Assembly: GCF_001544695.2 (NCBI RefSeq)
Contig: NZ_FCOM02000009.1
Coordinates: forward strand, 124,001 to 188,000
Reading direction: 5' to 3'
DNA: 64,000 bases
Origin: Caballeronia arvi
Lineage (GTDB): Bacteria; Pseudomonadota; Gammaproteobacteria; Burkholderiales; Burkholderiaceae
Position 1 is the first letter of the stretch; each line of letters begins with the position of its first letter. Position numbers and translations under genes: made by a program. Below the pieces are notes generated by a model. That model was not told where the DNA came from, did not search any database, and saw only the letters and a program-made list of their open reading frames with translations. Shown here one piece after another: positions 45,529 to 57,122 of the stretch.

Positions 45529-46035
45529 ATGGTTGTCGCCGTGTATCCGGGTACGTTCGACCCGCTCACTCGCGGGCATGAAGACATCGTCCGGCGCGCA
45601 TCGAGCATATTCGATCAGCTCGTCGTCGGAGTCGCGGACAGCCGCGCCAAGAAGCCGTTTTTCTCGCTGCGCGAGCGGCTCGATATCGCGCACGATGTAC
45701 TCGGGCACTACCCGAACGTGCAGGTGAGCAGTTTCACAGGGCTATTGAAGGATTTCGTGCGCAAGAACAACGCGCGTGTGATCGTGCGCGGCCTGCGCGC
45801 CGTGTCGGATTTCGAATACGAGTTCCAGATGGCCGGGATGAACCGCTATCTGCTGCCCGACGTCGAGACGATGTTCATGACGCCGTCCGACCAGTACCAG
45901 TTCATTTCGGGCACCATCGTGCGCGAGATCGCGCAACTGGGTGGCGACGTGAGCAAGTTCGTGTTCCCGTCGGTGGAAAAGCGGCTGATCGACAAAGTCA
46001 CCGAGCTGACGCAGCAAGACCCCGCGGCGCCTTGA
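45529..46035 (+). CDS. coaD: Pantetheine-phosphate adenylyltransferase
   Basis: The product makes dephospho-CoA from 4'-phosphopantetheine and ATP. It is 168 residues. The nucleotidyltransferase motif [22 protein letters not shown] opens the protein, with [22 protein letters not shown] near residue 88 and the C-terminal [20 protein letters not shown] (IS.T.VRE motif). AGAGGAGAAAG precedes the ATG. It lies downstream of rsmD. Confidence 0.97.
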   Translation: MVVAVYPGTFDPLTRGHEDIVRRASSIFDQLVVGVADSRAKKPFFSLRERLDIAHDVLGHYPNVQVSSFTGLLKDFVRKNNARVIVRGLRAVSDFEYEFQMAGMNRYLLPDVETMFMTPSDQYQFISGTIVREIAQLGGDVSKFVFPSVEKRLIDKVTELTQQDPAAP

Positions 46036-46042
46036 GTGTCGG

Positions 46043-46075
46043 GCCCGCGCGCTCATTCATCCGAAGCGCGCGGGC
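46043..46075. repeat. Perfect 11-bp hairpin between coaD and the ferredoxin gene
   Basis: GCCCGCGCGCT and AGCGCGCGGGC are exact complements with an 11-base loop. It lies 7 bases after the coaD stop and 38 bases before the ferredoxin ATG. No T run follows, so it may act as an mRNA-stability or attenuating element. Confidence 0.6.
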
Positions 46076-46110
46076 GTCATGCCGGTTTCGACACCGGCGC
46101 AAGAGAGTGA

Positions 46111-47438
<1,328 letters not shown>

Positions 47439-47454
47439 TTTTTTCGACTCCAGA

Positions 47455-48057
47455 TCAAGAGTTGCGGTGCAGGTTCATCACGGCGCGCTCGGTCTCGCCG
47501 GCGACGACGAAAGGCATCACGGCGAGCGCGCGCTCGATCGACTGATCGATCACATCCTGTTCCTCACGGCGCGGCGGCTTGAGCACGAAGTTCGCGACGT
47601 CCGGTTTCGCGCCGGCGCGCGCGCCTTCGGGAATCAGTTCGCGCGGATGCCCGATGCCGATGCGCAACCGCCAGTATTGCTGCGACGACAGATGCGCGGA
47701 AATGTCCTTGAGCCCGTTATGTCCGCCGCTGCCACCGCCGAGCTTCATTTTTACGGTGCCGGGCGGCAGGTCGAGTTCGTCATGCGCGACGAGAATCTCA
47801 TCGGGAAGAATCTTGAAGAACTGCGCGAGCGCGACCACCGATTGTCCCGAACGGTTCATGAAGGTCTGCGGTTCGAGCAGATGGATTTCGTGACCGTGCA
47901 GGCGTCCCTTGCCATAGAAGCCGTGGAAGCGGCGTTCTTCGCGCAGCGTCGCGCCGGCGTCGCGTGCGAACTGGTCGACGAACCAGAAGCCCGCGTTATG
48001 CCGCGTCGCGGTGTATTCGGCGCCCGGATTGCCCAGGCCGACGATCAGCTTGATCAT
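47455..48057 (-). CDS. pth: Peptidyl-tRNA hydrolase
   Basis: The product recycles peptidyl-tRNAs that fall off ribosomes. It is 200 residues. Signatures are [28 protein letters not shown] with the catalytic histidine, [15 protein letters not shown], and [23 protein letters not shown]. It follows rplY, separated by a terminator, and leads into hisC. Pth downstream of rplY is a widely conserved order. Confidence 0.97.
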   Translation of the reverse strand: MIKLIVGLGNPGAEYTATRHNAGFWFVDQFARDAGATLREERRFHGFYGKGRLHGHEIHLLEPQTFMNRSGQSVVALAQFFKILPDEILVAHDELDLPPGTVKMKLGGGSGGHNGLKDISAHLSSQQYWRLRIGIGHPRELIPEGARAGAKPDVANFVLKPPRREEQDVIDQSIERALAVMPFVVAGETERAVMNLHRNS

Positions 48058-48076
48058 TTCAGTTTCGTCTAGTGCG

Positions 48077-48109
48077 AAAAAAACCCGCCGGGCTTGCGCT
48101 CCGGCGGGT
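48077..48109 (-). terminator. Rho-independent terminator after rplY
   Basis: A 9-bp stem (ACCCGCCGG / CCGGCGGGT) lies between rplY and pth. On the minus strand it is followed by TTTTTTTC. Confidence 0.9.
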
Positions 48110-48197
48110 CACGTCGACCGTTCCTGAGAACGAATCGAGAGGATAGCGTATTTCCGCGTGCTTATTTGCCCGCTAATTTTCGAGCTTGTCTGCCAGC

Positions 48198-48815
48198 TTA
48201 CTCGGCAGCCGGCGTTTCGCCTTCAGCAGCTTCGCCCGCTTCCGACTGGACAGCAGCCGGAACGGTCGCCGATGCCACCACCGGGTTTTCCGCTTCGACC
48301 GAGACCGTCAGGCTCACGCCCTTCGGCAACTGGATGTCCTTCGCGTGCATCGTCTGGCCGGCTTCGATCTTCGCCAGATCGATTTCGAGGAACTCGGGCA
48401 GGTCTGCCGGCAGGCATTCCACTTCCAGTTCCGTCACGACGTGCGAGATCACCGCGCCCGACAGCTTCACGGCCGGGTTGGTTTCCTGGTTCATGAAGTG
48501 CAGCGGCACCTTGGTGTGCAGCTTCTTCTTCGCGTCGACGCGCTGGAAGTCCACGTGCAGCACGAGCTGCTTGAACGGGTGGTATTGCACGTCGCGCAGC
48601 AGAACTTGTTGCGACTTGCCGGCCACTTCCAGATCCAGAATCGACGAGTGGAAAACTTCTTTCTTCAGGGCGTGCCACAGGGCGTTGTGGTCGAGTTCGA
48701 CCAGTTGAACGTCCGTTTCACCGCCGTACACGATACCCGGGGTCTTGCCCGAGTTACGCAGGCGGCGGCTCGCACCCGTACCTTGCTTGCTACGCTCGAA
48801 AGCGACGACTTTCAT
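48198..48815 (-). CDS. rplY: 50S ribosomal protein L25 (Ctc type)
   Basis: The product binds 5S rRNA. It is 205 residues, the long form with the C-terminal TL5 domain. The L25 domain begins [32 protein letters not shown]. The second domain contains [41 protein letters not shown], and the protein ends in an acidic alanine/glutamate tail. GAGGAGTC precedes ATG 48815; the frame continues upstream without support. It sits between prs and pth, as in many proteobacteria. Confidence 0.96.
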   Translation of the reverse strand: MKVVAFERSKQGTGASRRLRNSGKTPGIVYGGETDVQLVELDHNALWHALKKEVFHSSILDLEVAGKSQQVLLRDVQYHPFKQLVLHVDFQRVDAKKKLHTKVPLHFMNQETNPAVKLSGAVISHVVTELEVECLPADLPEFLEIDLAKIEAGQTMHAKDIQLPKGVSLTVSVEAENPVVASATVPAAVQSEAGEAAEGETPAAE

Positions 48816-48923
48816 GTTTGACTCCTCTATCTGCCCGCGACCAGGCAGGGAAACCGGGATCATCGAAAAAGTGTGATCCCAAAACAAACGATGCGAACCT
48901 TCGTCCGTTCGCATCGATCATGC

Positions 48924-48951
48924 AAAAACGCGAAGCCCGAGCTCCGCGTTT
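48924..48951 (-). terminator. Terminator hairpin after prs
   Basis: The stem AACGCGAAG / CTCCGCGTT contains one A-C mismatch or wobble on the strand read and has a six-base loop. On the minus strand it ends in TTTTTG. It lies 15 bases past the prs stop. Confidence 0.72.
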
Positions 48952-48965
48952 CTTGCTTAATGCTT

Positions 48966-49919
48966 TTAACCTTCGGCGAAGAGCGACATCACCGAGTCGC
49001 CGCGCCGGATTCGAGAGAACGTCTCCGCGAGCAGACCCGCGCTCGACAGCGGACGAATCTTCGGGCACGCGAGCGATTCGGCGGACAGCGGAATGGTATC
49101 CGTGACGACGAGCTCGTCGAGTTCCGACGACGCGATGCGTTCCGCCGCGCCACCCGACAGCACCGGGTGCGTCGCGTAGGCGAAAACCTGCTTTGCACCG
49201 CGCGCCTTCAGCACTTGCGCCGCCTTGCACAACGTGCCGGCGGTATCGACCATGTCGTCCATGATCACGCAGGTGCGGTCTTCGACTTCACCGATGACGT
49301 TCATCACCTCGGCGACATTCGCCTTCGGACGGCGCTTGTCGATGATCGCGAGGTCCGTGTTCAACTGCTTGGCGAGCGCACGCGCGCGCACCACGCCACC
49401 GACGTCAGGCGACACGACCAGCAGATGATCGTGGTTCTGCTTGCGCAGATCGCCGAGCAGGACGGGCGTAGCGTAGATGTTGTCGACAGGGATGTCGAAG
49501 AAACCTTGAATCTGGTCGGCGTGAAGGTCCATGGTGATCACGCGATCGACGCCGGCAATTTCCAGCATGTTCGCGACGACCTTCGCCGAGATGGCCACTC
49601 GCGCGGAACGCGGACGGCGGTCCTGGCGCGCATAGCCGAAGTAGGGAATAGCTGCGGTGATCCGGCCTGCGGATGCGCGCTTGAGCGCATCGACCATGAT
49701 CATCAGTTCCATCAGGTTGTCGTTCGTCGGAGCGCAGGTGGACTGCAGAACGAATACGTCTTTGCCCCGAACGTTTTCCTGAATCTCGACCATGATCTCG
49801 CCGTCTGAGAAGCGGCTGACCATCGCTTTGCCGAGAGGAATTCCAAGGATTTTGACGACTTCCTGTGCAAGCGCGGGATTTGCGTTGCCAGTAAAAACCA
49901 TCAGGCCGTCACTGCTCAT
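48966..49919 (-). CDS. prs: Ribose-phosphate pyrophosphokinase (PRPP synthetase)
   Basis: The product makes PRPP from ribose 5-phosphate and ATP for nucleotide, histidine and tryptophan synthesis. It is 317 residues. Motifs are [81 protein letters not shown] and the PRPP loop [17 protein letters not shown] 49919 starts the known N-terminus; the frame runs on through the tRNA gene, which cannot be coding. It follows the tRNA-Gln gene by 50 bases. Confidence 0.98.
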   Translation of the reverse strand: MSSDGLMVFTGNANPALAQEVVKILGIPLGKAMVSRFSDGEIMVEIQENVRGKDVFVLQSTCAPTNDNLMELMIMVDALKRASAGRITAAIPYFGYARQDRRPRSARVAISAKVVANMLEIAGVDRVITMDLHADQIQGFFDIPVDNIYATPVLLGDLRKQNHDHLLVVSPDVGGVVRARALAKQLNTDLAIIDKRRPKANVAEVMNVIGEVEDRTCVIMDDMVDTAGTLCKAAQVLKARGAKQVFAYATHPVLSGGAAERIASSELDELVVTDTIPLSAESLACPKIRPLSSAGLLAETFSRIRRGDSVMSLFAEG

Positions 49920-49969
49920 CGTGCACCTGTCTGCGGCTGGAAACGAGAGGAAAAACGCGAGAAAAGAAA

Positions 49970-50046
49970 TGGCAGGGGAGGAAGGACTCGAACCCTCGCA
50001 TGCCGGAATCAAAATCCGGTGCCTTGACCAACTTGGCGACTCCCCT
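49970..50046 (-). tRNA. tRNA-Gln, anticodon TTG
   Basis: A complete cloverleaf is readable on the minus strand. The acceptor stem is AGGGGAG/CTCCCCT. The anticodon stem CCGGA/TCCGG holds the loop TTTTGAT, giving anticodon TTG. The T-arm is GAGGGTTCGAGTCCTTC. The GCCA end is encoded. It lies between ispE and prs and is probably processed from their transcript. Confidence 0.97.
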
Positions 50047-50099
50047 ACACAAACTTTGAGTTTCGCCGGAAGTGTAGGACATGCCCGGCAAAACAAAAC

Positions 50100-50981
50100 C
50101 TATGACGCGAAAGCGAAGAGAGGATGAGAATCCAGACTTGCCGTTACCACGCTCTTCCAGCTTGCCGGCAGTTTGGCTTGCGCCATTTCCGCTTCGGCCT
50201 GGCTTTGAAAGGCAGCAAACACGCTTGCTCCAGATCCGGTCATTCGCGCCGGTGCGAGATTGGAAAACCACTCGAGCACCTTTGCAACTTCCGCGTACTT
50301 TCCTGCAACTACAGCCTGCATGTCGTTTCGACCGAAGCTGTCTGGCCAGTTTGTGTCTGACCTTTGCTCTGCAAGAAAGTCCATCATTGTGACGACTTTC
50401 GTATTCCGTGTCAAGCTTTTCTCGGAGAAAATCGCCGCGGTCGGGACGTGAGCATCGGGCGCTACCACCAGGAAGAAACGTTTCGGCAGATCGACTGCCT
50501 GAAGCGCCTCGCCCACACCTTCTGCGAATGCATTTTGTCCGAAGACAAAAAACGGCACGTCCGCGCCGAGTTGCAGGCCGAGATTCTGCAGAATCTCACG
50601 CGAAAGATCAACACCCCAGAGACGATTCAGCGCTAAAAGTGTTGTTGCCGCGTCGGAACTGCCTCCGCCGAGGCCCGCACCCATCGGCAGGTGCTTGTCG
50701 ATCTCGATTTCTACGCCGAACTTCGTGTCCGTGTGCTGCTGAAGCAGGCGCGCGGCACGCACGATGAGATCGTCGGCTTCAGGCACGCCTGGCACGTCCG
50801 TCTTGCGCGTGATGACGCCATCGTCGCGACGCGTGAAGTGCAGCCGGTCGCCCCAGTCGAGCAACTGGAAGACGGTCTGCAGCGAGTGATAACCATCCGG
50901 ACGGCGGCCCGTGATGTGCAGGAAGAGGTTCAGCTTCGCGGGCGCGAGGCAGTCACGGAGCGATTCGGTCGATGAGGCCAT
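50100..50981 (-). CDS. ispE: 4-diphosphocytidyl-2-C-methyl-D-erythritol kinase
   Basis: The product phosphorylates CDP-ME in the MEP isoprenoid pathway. It is 293 residues, a GHMP kinase. Motifs are [32 protein letters not shown], the ATP loop [22 protein letters not shown], and the C-terminal [15 protein letters not shown]. It lies 30 bases after lolB on the same strand and 53 bases before the tRNA-Gln gene. The lolB-ispE-tRNA-prs order is conserved in Burkholderiales. Confidence 0.97.
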   Translation of the reverse strand: MASSTESLRDCLAPAKLNLFLHITGRRPDGYHSLQTVFQLLDWGDRLHFTRRDDGVITRKTDVPGVPEADDLIVRAARLLQQHTDTKFGVEIEIDKHLPMGAGLGGGSSDAATTLLALNRLWGVDLSREILQNLGLQLGADVPFFVFGQNAFAEGVGEALQAVDLPKRFFLVVAPDAHVPTAAIFSEKSLTRNTKVVTMMDFLAEQRSDTNWPDSFGRNDMQAVVAGKYAEVAKVLEWFSNLAPARMTGSGASVFAAFQSQAEAEMAQAKLPASWKSVVTASLDSHPLFAFAS

Positions 50982-51011
50982 ACGTGATGCTTGGAAACGA
51001 ATGCGGCAAAG

Positions 51012-51641
51012 TTATTGATCGAGCACGAGCTTGATGTCGAGCGGCGGTTCGTTGCGCACGAGATTCACGCGCTTGACGCCCGTGGCAGGCGCATCGGCAT
51101 AGGCGAGGTAGTCGATCGTCCATCCGTCCTGCTTGATTTCCTTCGGACGGCCATTGGACGATTCGGGATCGAGCGTAGTCTGCGCGCGCGAACTCGGCGC
51201 GGCGGACGGCTGCAGCCAGTAGCGCAAGCCTTCCACCGGCAGCGCGAAACCGAGCGTGTTTTGCATGAGCTGCGATACGTTGTCGGCGCTCATCGGTTGC
51301 CGGTTGGGTAATTCGAGCGTCGCGAGCGACGGCGACGACGTGACGATCGCCATCGTCTGGCCGAGCGGATTGCGCAGTTGCAGCGTGACGGTATCGCCCG
51401 TTTCCTGCCAGTCGAAGTTGCCGTATGCGTTACGCTGCACGCCGTTCTGGTCGTTGTACTGAACGGCGAAACGTCCGTGATACGCGCGGCTCGTCTGCGT
51501 GGCGAGGGAGGTGCTTGCGTTCGTCGTCGTGGGTACGCGCGGCTGTACCGCGCAACCGGACAGGATCAGCGCAGCGAGCGCCGTGAAGCCGAGCGCGCCA
51601 CGCCGGAGCGACGCGCCGTTGAAGAACTCGAATGCCATCAA
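51012..51641 (-). CDS. lolB: Outer-membrane lipoprotein LolB
   Basis: The product receives lipoproteins from LolA and inserts them in the outer membrane. It is 209 residues. The signal peptide ends in a lipobox (TALAALILSGCAVQP, Cys30 region). The mature part has the LolA/B half-barrel with YHGRFAVQYNDQNGVQRNAYGNFDWQETGDTVTLQLRNPLGQTMAI. Its ATG overlaps the stop of the TPR gene by 4 bases. The conserved surface leucine loop is not easily identified by eye. Confidence 0.92.
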   Translation of the reverse strand: MMAFEFFNGASLRRGALGFTALAALILSGCAVQPRVPTTTNASTSLATQTSRAYHGRFAVQYNDQNGVQRNAYGNFDWQETGDTVTLQLRNPLGQTMAIVTSSPSLATLELPNRQPMSADNVSQLMQNTLGFALPVEGLRYWLQPSAAPSSRAQTTLDPESSNGRPKEIKQDGWTIDYLAYADAPATGVKRVNLVRNEPPLDIKLVLDQ

Positions 51642-53497
51642 AGGTCGTTTACCTGGAGTCGTTTTAGCGTTTTGACGAGCGTGTCGTTATCCGGTTCGAG
51701 CTTCTGCGCCTGCCGCCAGGTGGCGCGCGCCTGATCCTGCTGCCCGGACTTCCACTGGACCTCGCCCAGATGCGCGCCGATTTCGGCGTTCGGCTGAAGG
51801 GTATAAGCGTTCTTGAGAATCTTCTCCGCTTCGGCCGAATTGCCCTGACGGAAGCGCGCCCAGCCGAGGCTGTCCATGATGAACGCGTCGTTGGGCGCGA
51901 GCGACACGGCCTTTTCGATCAGCTTCACGGCCTCGTCGAGCCGTTGATTGCGATCGACGAGCGAATAGCCGAGCGCGTTGTACGCCTGCGGATTGTTCGG
52001 CTGCGTGCGCATGAGCGTGCGCAGCTGAGCCTCCATGACGTCGTAATGGCCGTTCTTCTCCGCTGCCATCGCGTAGTCGTAGATGAGGTCGGGATCGTCC
52101 GGGAACGCGGCCACGGCCTTCGCGAGATTCGCTTCGGCTTCCTTGTAGCGATGTGCCTCGAAGAGAATGGCCGAGTCGGTGCGCGCGAGCAGCGCGAGAT
52201 CGCGCGGATCGGAACTTTGCAGACTGCCGATCAGCGCCCGGGCGTCGTCGACCTTGCCTTGCTTCGCGAGCAGTTGCGCGCGCGTGATCTGCGCGGGCAG
52301 ATACTGCTGGCTCGTGCGCGGAATCTTGTCGAGCCACTGACTCGCGGCGGCGTCGTTCTTCTGCTCGAGCGCGAGTTGCGCAAGATAGATGTACGCCTGG
52401 CCGGGGTCCGCGCCTGGCGTGCTTTCCGCCGTCTTCGCGTAGAGATTCAGAAAGTCCTGCGCCTTGTCGAACTGCTTCTTCTGGATGTTGATGAGCGCGA
52501 GCGCCATCAACGGCGTCAGGTCTTTCGGATCGTTCTTGCGCATGATCTCGAACTGCTTTTGCGCATCGTCAATCCTGTCGGCCGACAGATACAACTGCGC
52601 GAGCGCGAGCCGTGCGTCATGCGATTTGGGATTCTTGTCGAGATATTTCTCGAACGAGGCGATGCCTTCCTTGCGCTCGTCCGGGCCCATGCGCGCGAGC
52701 GTCAGCGCGGCGGGAAGATAGTCCGGCTTGAGTTGCAGCGCCTTTTCGAGCGATGCCTTCGCGCCCGGCGGATCATCGGCGACCAGTTGTTGCCGCGCGA
52801 GCGCGAGCTGCGTCTCGGGCCGGTCCAGATCGTTTTTCGTCAGATCTTTGAGCACGTTGAGCCCGCCGATGCGATTCGGTCCGCGCGCGAGCAACGTCTG
52901 CAACGACAGGATGGCCTCGCCGCGCTGCTCGGGCGATACCTTGGCGAGTTCACGCTCGAGCGTGGGCTTCGCGTCTTCGGGCTTGCCCGCGACGATCAGC
53001 AGCGATGCGCTCAATTGCGCCGCGCGCTCCGAATGCGGCGCGAACTGCTGCCAGAGTTGCGCCGACGTGAGTGCATCGTTCGGGCTTTGCGCGGCGATCG
53101 CGATTTCAGTTGCACGCTGCGCGAAACGCGGATCGTGCGTGTCGCGGGCGAGCGCGAGATAGGTCTGGAATGCGGGCGCGGGCTGGCCGCGCTGCAACGC
53201 GACTTCGGCGGCCAGAACCTGAAACACGATCTGGCTGGACATCGAGACGTTCGGCAAGTCCTGCTTCTCCGCGCCGCTCACCGGCGCGGTCAGCAGATCG
53301 GCCGCGCTTTGTGCGTCGGACTGCTCATCGGCACTCGGAACGGGCGTCGCGTTCGGTTCCTGAGCGTGCGCGGGCGCGCACGCCAGCGCGGCCATCGCGA
53401 GCGCAATGGCGCCAGCGATTCGCGACATTGGCACGGCGAACGAATGCGTCGAGCTGACCCGACGCTTCGCAAACAGCTTCATGACGAACGAGTTCAT
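51638..53497 (-). CDS. Tetratricopeptide-repeat protein, exported
   Basis: The product is about 619 residues. An N-terminal signal ([22 protein letters not shown]) leads to a periplasmic or outer-membrane TPR solenoid. At least ten TPR-like helix pairs are visible, for example [60 protein letters not shown] near the end. Proteins of this kind upstream of lolB are common in Burkholderiales and probably serve as assembly scaffolds; no specific partner is known. ATG 53497 and ATG 53482 are both possible starts. It is divergent from mutM. Confidence 0.88.
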   Translation of the reverse strand: MNSFVMKLFAKRRVSSTHSFAVPMSRIAGAIALAMAALACAPAHAQEPNATPVPSADEQSDAQSAADLLTAPVSGAEKQDLPNVSMSSQIVFQVLAAEVALQRGQPAPAFQTYLALARDTHDPRFAQRATEIAIAAQSPNDALTSAQLWQQFAPHSERAAQLSASLLIVAGKPEDAKPTLERELAKVSPEQRGEAILSLQTLLARGPNRIGGLNVLKDLTKNDLDRPETQLALARQQLVADDPPGAKASLEKALQLKPDYLPAALTLARMGPDERKEGIASFEKYLDKNPKSHDARLALAQLYLSADRIDDAQKQFEIMRKNDPKDLTPLMALALINIQKKQFDKAQDFLNLYAKTAESTPGADPGQAYIYLAQLALEQKNDAAASQWLDKIPRTSQQYLPAQITRAQLLAKQGKVDDARALIGSLQSSDPRDLALLARTDSAILFEAHRYKEAEANLAKAVAAFPDDPDLIYDYAMAAEKNGHYDVMEAQLRTLMRTQPNNPQAYNALGYSLVDRNQRLDEAVKLIEKAVSLAPNDAFIMDSLGWARFRQGNSAEAEKILKNAYTLQPNAEIGAHLGEVQWKSGQQDQARATWRQAQKLEPDNDTLVKTLKRLQVNDL

Positions 53498-53582
53498 GGA
53501 AATCCAGACGATGTTTCGGTCGATTGTAACGCGGTCGCTAAAATACCGGCACACTCGTCCCAGCAAGACGCTCTCCAGAAAA

Positions 53583-54413
53583 ATGCCCGAACTGCCGGAA
53601 GTCGAAGTCACCCGCCGCGGAATCGAACCCTATGTCGCCGGACGCCGCGTCGAGCACGTCGACGTGCGCACGCCCGCGCTGCGCTGGCCCATCCCGAAGC
53701 ATCTTCCGAAGACGCTCGATCATCAGAAGATCGAGAAAGTCGAGCGGCGCGGCAAGTATCTGCTGTTCGAAACCGCCGAGGGCTGGCTCATCGTTCATCT
53801 CGGCATGACCGGCACGCTGCGCGTGTTGCGTCACGTGCCGAAGCCGCCCGAAGCGGCGAAGCACGATCATGTCGATATCGTGTTCGACGACTTCATCCTG
53901 CGCTTTCGCGATCCGCGTCGCTTCGGCGCGATCCTCTGGCATCCGCGCGCGGACGGCGACGTGCTCGATCATCCATTGCTCGCGGGCCTAGGCGTCGAGC
54001 CTTTCTCGCCGGAATTCTCCGGCGCGCTGCTGTTTCGCGAGACGCGCGGGCGCAAGGTGTCGGTGAAGCAGGCGTTGCTCGCGGGCGGAATCGTCGTGGG
54101 CGTGGGCAATATCTACGCGTCGGAGAGTCTCTTTCGCGCGGGCATCCGGCCGACGACCGCCGCCGGGCGCATCTCGCTCGTGCGCTATGACCTGCTTGCG
54201 GACGCCGTGCGGGTGACGCTCGCCGCCGCCATCGAGAAGGGCGGCAGCACGCTGCGCGACTTCGTCGGCAGCAATGGCGAATCGGGCTACTTCCAGCTCG
54301 ACTATTTCGTCTATGATCGCGCGGGCCTGCCGTGTCACGTCTGCGGAACCGCTATCAAACAGATCGTTCAAGGGCAGCGTTCGACTTACTTCTGTCCGCG
54401 CTGCCAGCGCTAA
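53583..54413 (+). CDS. mutM: Formamidopyrimidine-DNA glycosylase (Fpg/MutM)
   Basis: The product excises 8-oxoguanine and ring-opened purines. It is 276 residues. The catalytic N-terminus [18 protein letters not shown] gives Pro1 and Glu2 after Met removal. [10 protein letters not shown] is the void-filling loop. The helix-two-turn-helix [15 protein letters not shown] follows, and the C-terminus is a zinc finger, [26 protein letters not shown]. It is adjacent to mutY, the partner in the GO repair system, 6 bases downstream. Confidence 0.97.
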   Translation: MPELPEVEVTRRGIEPYVAGRRVEHVDVRTPALRWPIPKHLPKTLDHQKIEKVERRGKYLLFETAEGWLIVHLGMTGTLRVLRHVPKPPEAAKHDHVDIVFDDFILRFRDPRRFGAILWHPRADGDVLDHPLLAGLGVEPFSPEFSGALLFRETRGRKVSVKQALLAGGIVVGVGNIYASESLFRAGIRPTTAAGRISLVRYDLLADAVRVTLAAAIEKGGSTLRDFVGSNGESGYFQLDYFVYDRAGLPCHVCGTAIKQIVQGQRSTYFCPRCQR

Positions 54414-54419
54414 TTTCCG

Positions 54420-55481
54420 ATGCTCGCTCTTACAGATTTTTCGTCGCGCCTCATCGCGTGGCAACGCATTCACGGCCGCCACGACCTGCCGTGGCAGAAC
54501 ACGCGCGACGCATATCGCATCTGGCTTTCGGAGATCATGCTGCAGCAGACGCAGGTCTCGACCGTCATCCCTTACTACGCGCGCTTTCTCGAACGCTTTC
54601 CGACGGTGACGTCGCTCGCCGATGCGCCCATCGACGACGTCATGGCGCTCTGGGCCGGGCTCGGCTACTACTCGCGCGCGCGCAATCTGCATCGATGCGC
54701 GCAGACGGTGGCGCACGAACTTGGCGGCACGTTCCCGCAGACCGTCGACGAACTCTCGCTATTGCCCGGCATCGGCCGTTCGACGGCGGCGGCGATCGCG
54801 TCGTTTGCGTTCGGCGCGCGGGCGACGATCCTCGATGGCAACGTGAAGCGCGTGCTCGCGCGTGTGTTCGGCGTCGAAGGCTTTCCGGGCGAAAAGAAAG
54901 TCGAAAACGCGATGTGGGCGCTCGCCGAATCGCTTCTTCCCGATGCCGCGAACAAGGAAGACGTGACCGCATACACGCAAGGCCTGATGGACCTCGGCGC
55001 GACGCTCTGCGTGCGCGGCAAGCCGGATTGCGCGCGTTGTCCGTTCGCGTCGGATTGCGTGGCGAAAGTCGAAGGGCGTCAGCGCGAATTGCCCGCTGCG
55101 CGCCCGAAGAAAGCCGTGCCGACGCGCAAGACATGGATGCTCGTTCTGAAGGACGGCAATTCGATCCTGCTGCAGAAGCGTCCGTCGATCGGCATCTGGG
55201 GCGGTCTGTGGAGCCTGCCCGAAGCTGCGGACGAGGCTGCGCTCGTCGAAGTCGCGCAGAACCTCGGCGCCGATGTGCATTTGCAGCGTCTAGCGCCGCT
55301 ATCGCACGCGTTCACGCATTTCAAGCTGGATATCGAGCCGCGTCTGGCTGAAGCGCGCTGCGCGCCGCGCGAGTTGATGGACACGGAAACGGTCTGGGCG
55401 CCGCTTTCCCGCATCGATGCCTACGGCGTGCCCGCTCCGGTGCGCAAGCTGATCGATGCGCTGACCGGCCCGCTCATCTAA
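54420..55481 (+). CDS. mutY: A/G-specific adenine glycosylase
   Basis: The product removes adenine mispaired with 8-oxoguanine. It is 353 residues. Motifs are RHDLPWQNTRDAYRIWLSEIMLQQTQVSTVIPYY, the helix-hairpin-helix LPGIGRSTAAAIASFAFG with the catalytic Asp in ATILDGNVKRV, and the 4Fe-4S site C-x6-C-x2-C-x5-C (LCVRGKPDCARCPFASDC). A NUDIX-like C-terminal domain recognises 8-oxoG. It directly follows mutM. Its stop overlaps the convergent LON-domain gene by 4 bases. Confidence 0.97.
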   Translation: MLALTDFSSRLIAWQRIHGRHDLPWQNTRDAYRIWLSEIMLQQTQVSTVIPYYARFLERFPTVTSLADAPIDDVMALWAGLGYYSRARNLHRCAQTVAHELGGTFPQTVDELSLLPGIGRSTAAAIASFAFGARATILDGNVKRVLARVFGVEGFPGEKKVENAMWALAESLLPDAANKEDVTAYTQGLMDLGATLCVRGKPDCARCPFASDCVAKVEGRQRELPAARPKKAVPTRKTWMLVLKDGNSILLQKRPSIGIWGGLWSLPEAADEAALVEVAQNLGADVHLQRLAPLSHAFTHFKLDIEPRLAEARCAPRELMDTETVWAPLSRIDAYGVPAPVRKLIDALTGPLI

Positions 55482-56110
55482 AGCAGTTGATGGTGCTGCA
55501 TGTAGTGATGCACCACGTCGATGCGCGCACCCGCGTCCATCAATTCCATGAGCTTCTGGCGCGCGCGCATCGGGATCGGCAGGATTTCGGCGAGGCGGTT
55601 CGACACCCACGTCGGATCGTCATATAGGAACGGCTCGACGAAAGGCAGGTTCTGCGGCTCGCGTTCCTTTATCGTGTCGACGATCCGCTCAAGCACTTCC
55701 GCGCACGCGCCGAACTTGGCGAGCGCCTCGGCGCCTTGCAGCGGTTGATCGTCGCCCAGCAACTCCGCCGTGCCGACGAGCAGATTGCTCGGCTCCACGC
55801 GATGATCCGTCAGTCTGAAGCGCTCGGTCCCGCGTGCCTGGACGAGTAGAAGGCCGAAGGTATCGACATCGCATTCCGAGATTTCGGCGAGACAGCCGAT
55901 GTGCTCCGGCACCGAAGGATCGCCCGGCGACGCGACCTCGTGCCCGCTTTTCAGCAGGCACACGCCGAACGGCGTCTGCTCGCGCAGGCACTCGCGCGCC
56001 ATGTCCAGATAGCGTGCCTCGAAGACTTTGAGCGGCAGCAGGCCGCCCGGAAACAGCACGGTGTGAAGCGGGAACAGCGGCAAGTCGGCCAAAACGGGAT
56101 TCGCGGACAT
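55478..56110 (-). CDS. LON-protease N-terminal-like domain protein
   Basis: The product is 210 residues and consists of the LON substrate-binding domain only: LADLPLFPLHTVLFPGGLLPLKVFEARYLDMARECLREQTPFGVCLLKSG at the start, then IGCLAEISECDVDTFGLLLVQARGTERFRL. There is no ATPase or protease part. Stand-alone LON-domain proteins are common; the function is unknown. GGAGGGG precedes ATG 56110; the upstream in-frame region to 56173 overlaps rapZ and is not supported. Confidence 0.88.
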   Translation of the reverse strand: MSANPVLADLPLFPLHTVLFPGGLLPLKVFEARYLDMARECLREQTPFGVCLLKSGHEVASPGDPSVPEHIGCLAEISECDVDTFGLLLVQARGTERFRLTDHRVEPSNLLVGTAELLGDDQPLQGAEALAKFGACAEVLERIVDTIKEREPQNLPFVEPFLYDDPTWVSNRLAEILPIPMRARQKLMELMDAGARIDVVHHYMQHHQLL

Positions 56111-56169
56111 CGCGCCCCTCCAGAGTGGACCGCCGGCGCGGCGATCAGGTTCGCGTGTGAGGCGCGCTG

Positions 56170-57042
56170 TCACCCAGCCGGGATGGGCGCGTCACGATGC
56201 CGCACGATCACATTTGCCGTCTCGCAAAAGCGCGCGGCGAGCGCCTCCGCGATGAACACCGAGCGATGCTGGCCGCCTGTGCAGCCGATCGCGACAGTGA
56301 GATAGCTACGGTTGTCGTCGCGAAAACGCGGCAGCCATTTGCCGACGAATGCGCCGACGTCGTCGATCATCTCGCCGACCAGCGGTTGCGCGGTCAGAAA
56401 ATCGATGATCGGCTGATCGAGGCCCGTGAACGGACGCAACTCGCGGTCGTAATACGGATTGGGCAGCGCGCGCACGTCGAACACGAGATCGGCGTCGAGC
56501 GGCACGCCGCGCTTGAAGCCGAACGATTCGAACATCAGCGTGAGATCGGCGGCGTCCGTCTCGACGAAGCGCTTGACCCATGCGCGCAGCACGTTCGAAC
56601 GCAAGTTGCTCGTGTCGATCTGATGGCCGTATTCGGCGAGGCCCGCGACCAGTTCGCGCTCGCGTTCGATGGCCTCGGCGAGCGAGTTCAGCACGCCGAC
56701 ATCGGCCTCGCGCATCGGCGGGCCGGAGAGCGGGTGGCGGCGGCGCGTCTCGGAGAAGCGCTGGATCAGCGACTGCGTGCTCGCGTTCAGGAACAGCACG
56801 CGCAGATCGTAGTCGTGCGAAAGCGTGTTGATGATGGCCGGCACTTCGTCGAGCGAGAGGCTCGAGCGCGCGTCGATCGCGACGGCGAGTCGTGTCTGGC
56901 CTTCCTTCGCAAGATAGGCGGCGAGTTCGGGGAGAAAGCGCGGCGGCAGATTATCGACGCAGTAGTAGCCCCCGTCTTCCAGGGCGTTCAGCGCAACGGA
57001 CTTGCCGGAACCGGAGATGCCGGTGATCAGGATGATACGCAT
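56170..57042 (-). CDS. rapZ: RNase adapter protein RapZ
   Basis: The product is 290 residues. It has the Walker A loop [33 protein letters not shown], the Walker B-like region [24 protein letters not shown], and the C-terminal [19 protein letters not shown]. In E. coli RapZ binds glucosamine-6-phosphate and guides RNase E to GlmZ; elsewhere the family is a P-loop nucleotide hydrolase. Here it follows hprK (80 bases) and lies downstream of ptsN and rpoN, a conserved betaproteobacterial order. Confidence 0.95.
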   Translation of the reverse strand: MRIILITGISGSGKSVALNALEDGGYYCVDNLPPRFLPELAAYLAKEGQTRLAVAIDARSSLSLDEVPAIINTLSHDYDLRVLFLNASTQSLIQRFSETRRRHPLSGPPMREADVGVLNSLAEAIERERELVAGLAEYGHQIDTSNLRSNVLRAWVKRFVETDAADLTLMFESFGFKRGVPLDADLVFDVRALPNPYYDRELRPFTGLDQPIIDFLTAQPLVGEMIDDVGAFVGKWLPRFRDDNRSYLTVAIGCTGGQHRSVFIAEALAARFCETANVIVRHRDAPIPAG

Positions 57043-57122
57043 GGGTTTTCGGGGTTCGCTTTCTCTTAGCTTAGCACCTGCGCTCGATTCGATTCGATAC
57101 GCGCAACGTCCTCCCGGCGCGC

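Noticed and set aside
48815..48914. Longer N-terminus for ribosomal protein L25
   Set aside because: The open frame continues upstream, but GAGGAG stands before ATG 48815 and the conserved L25 domain begins there.
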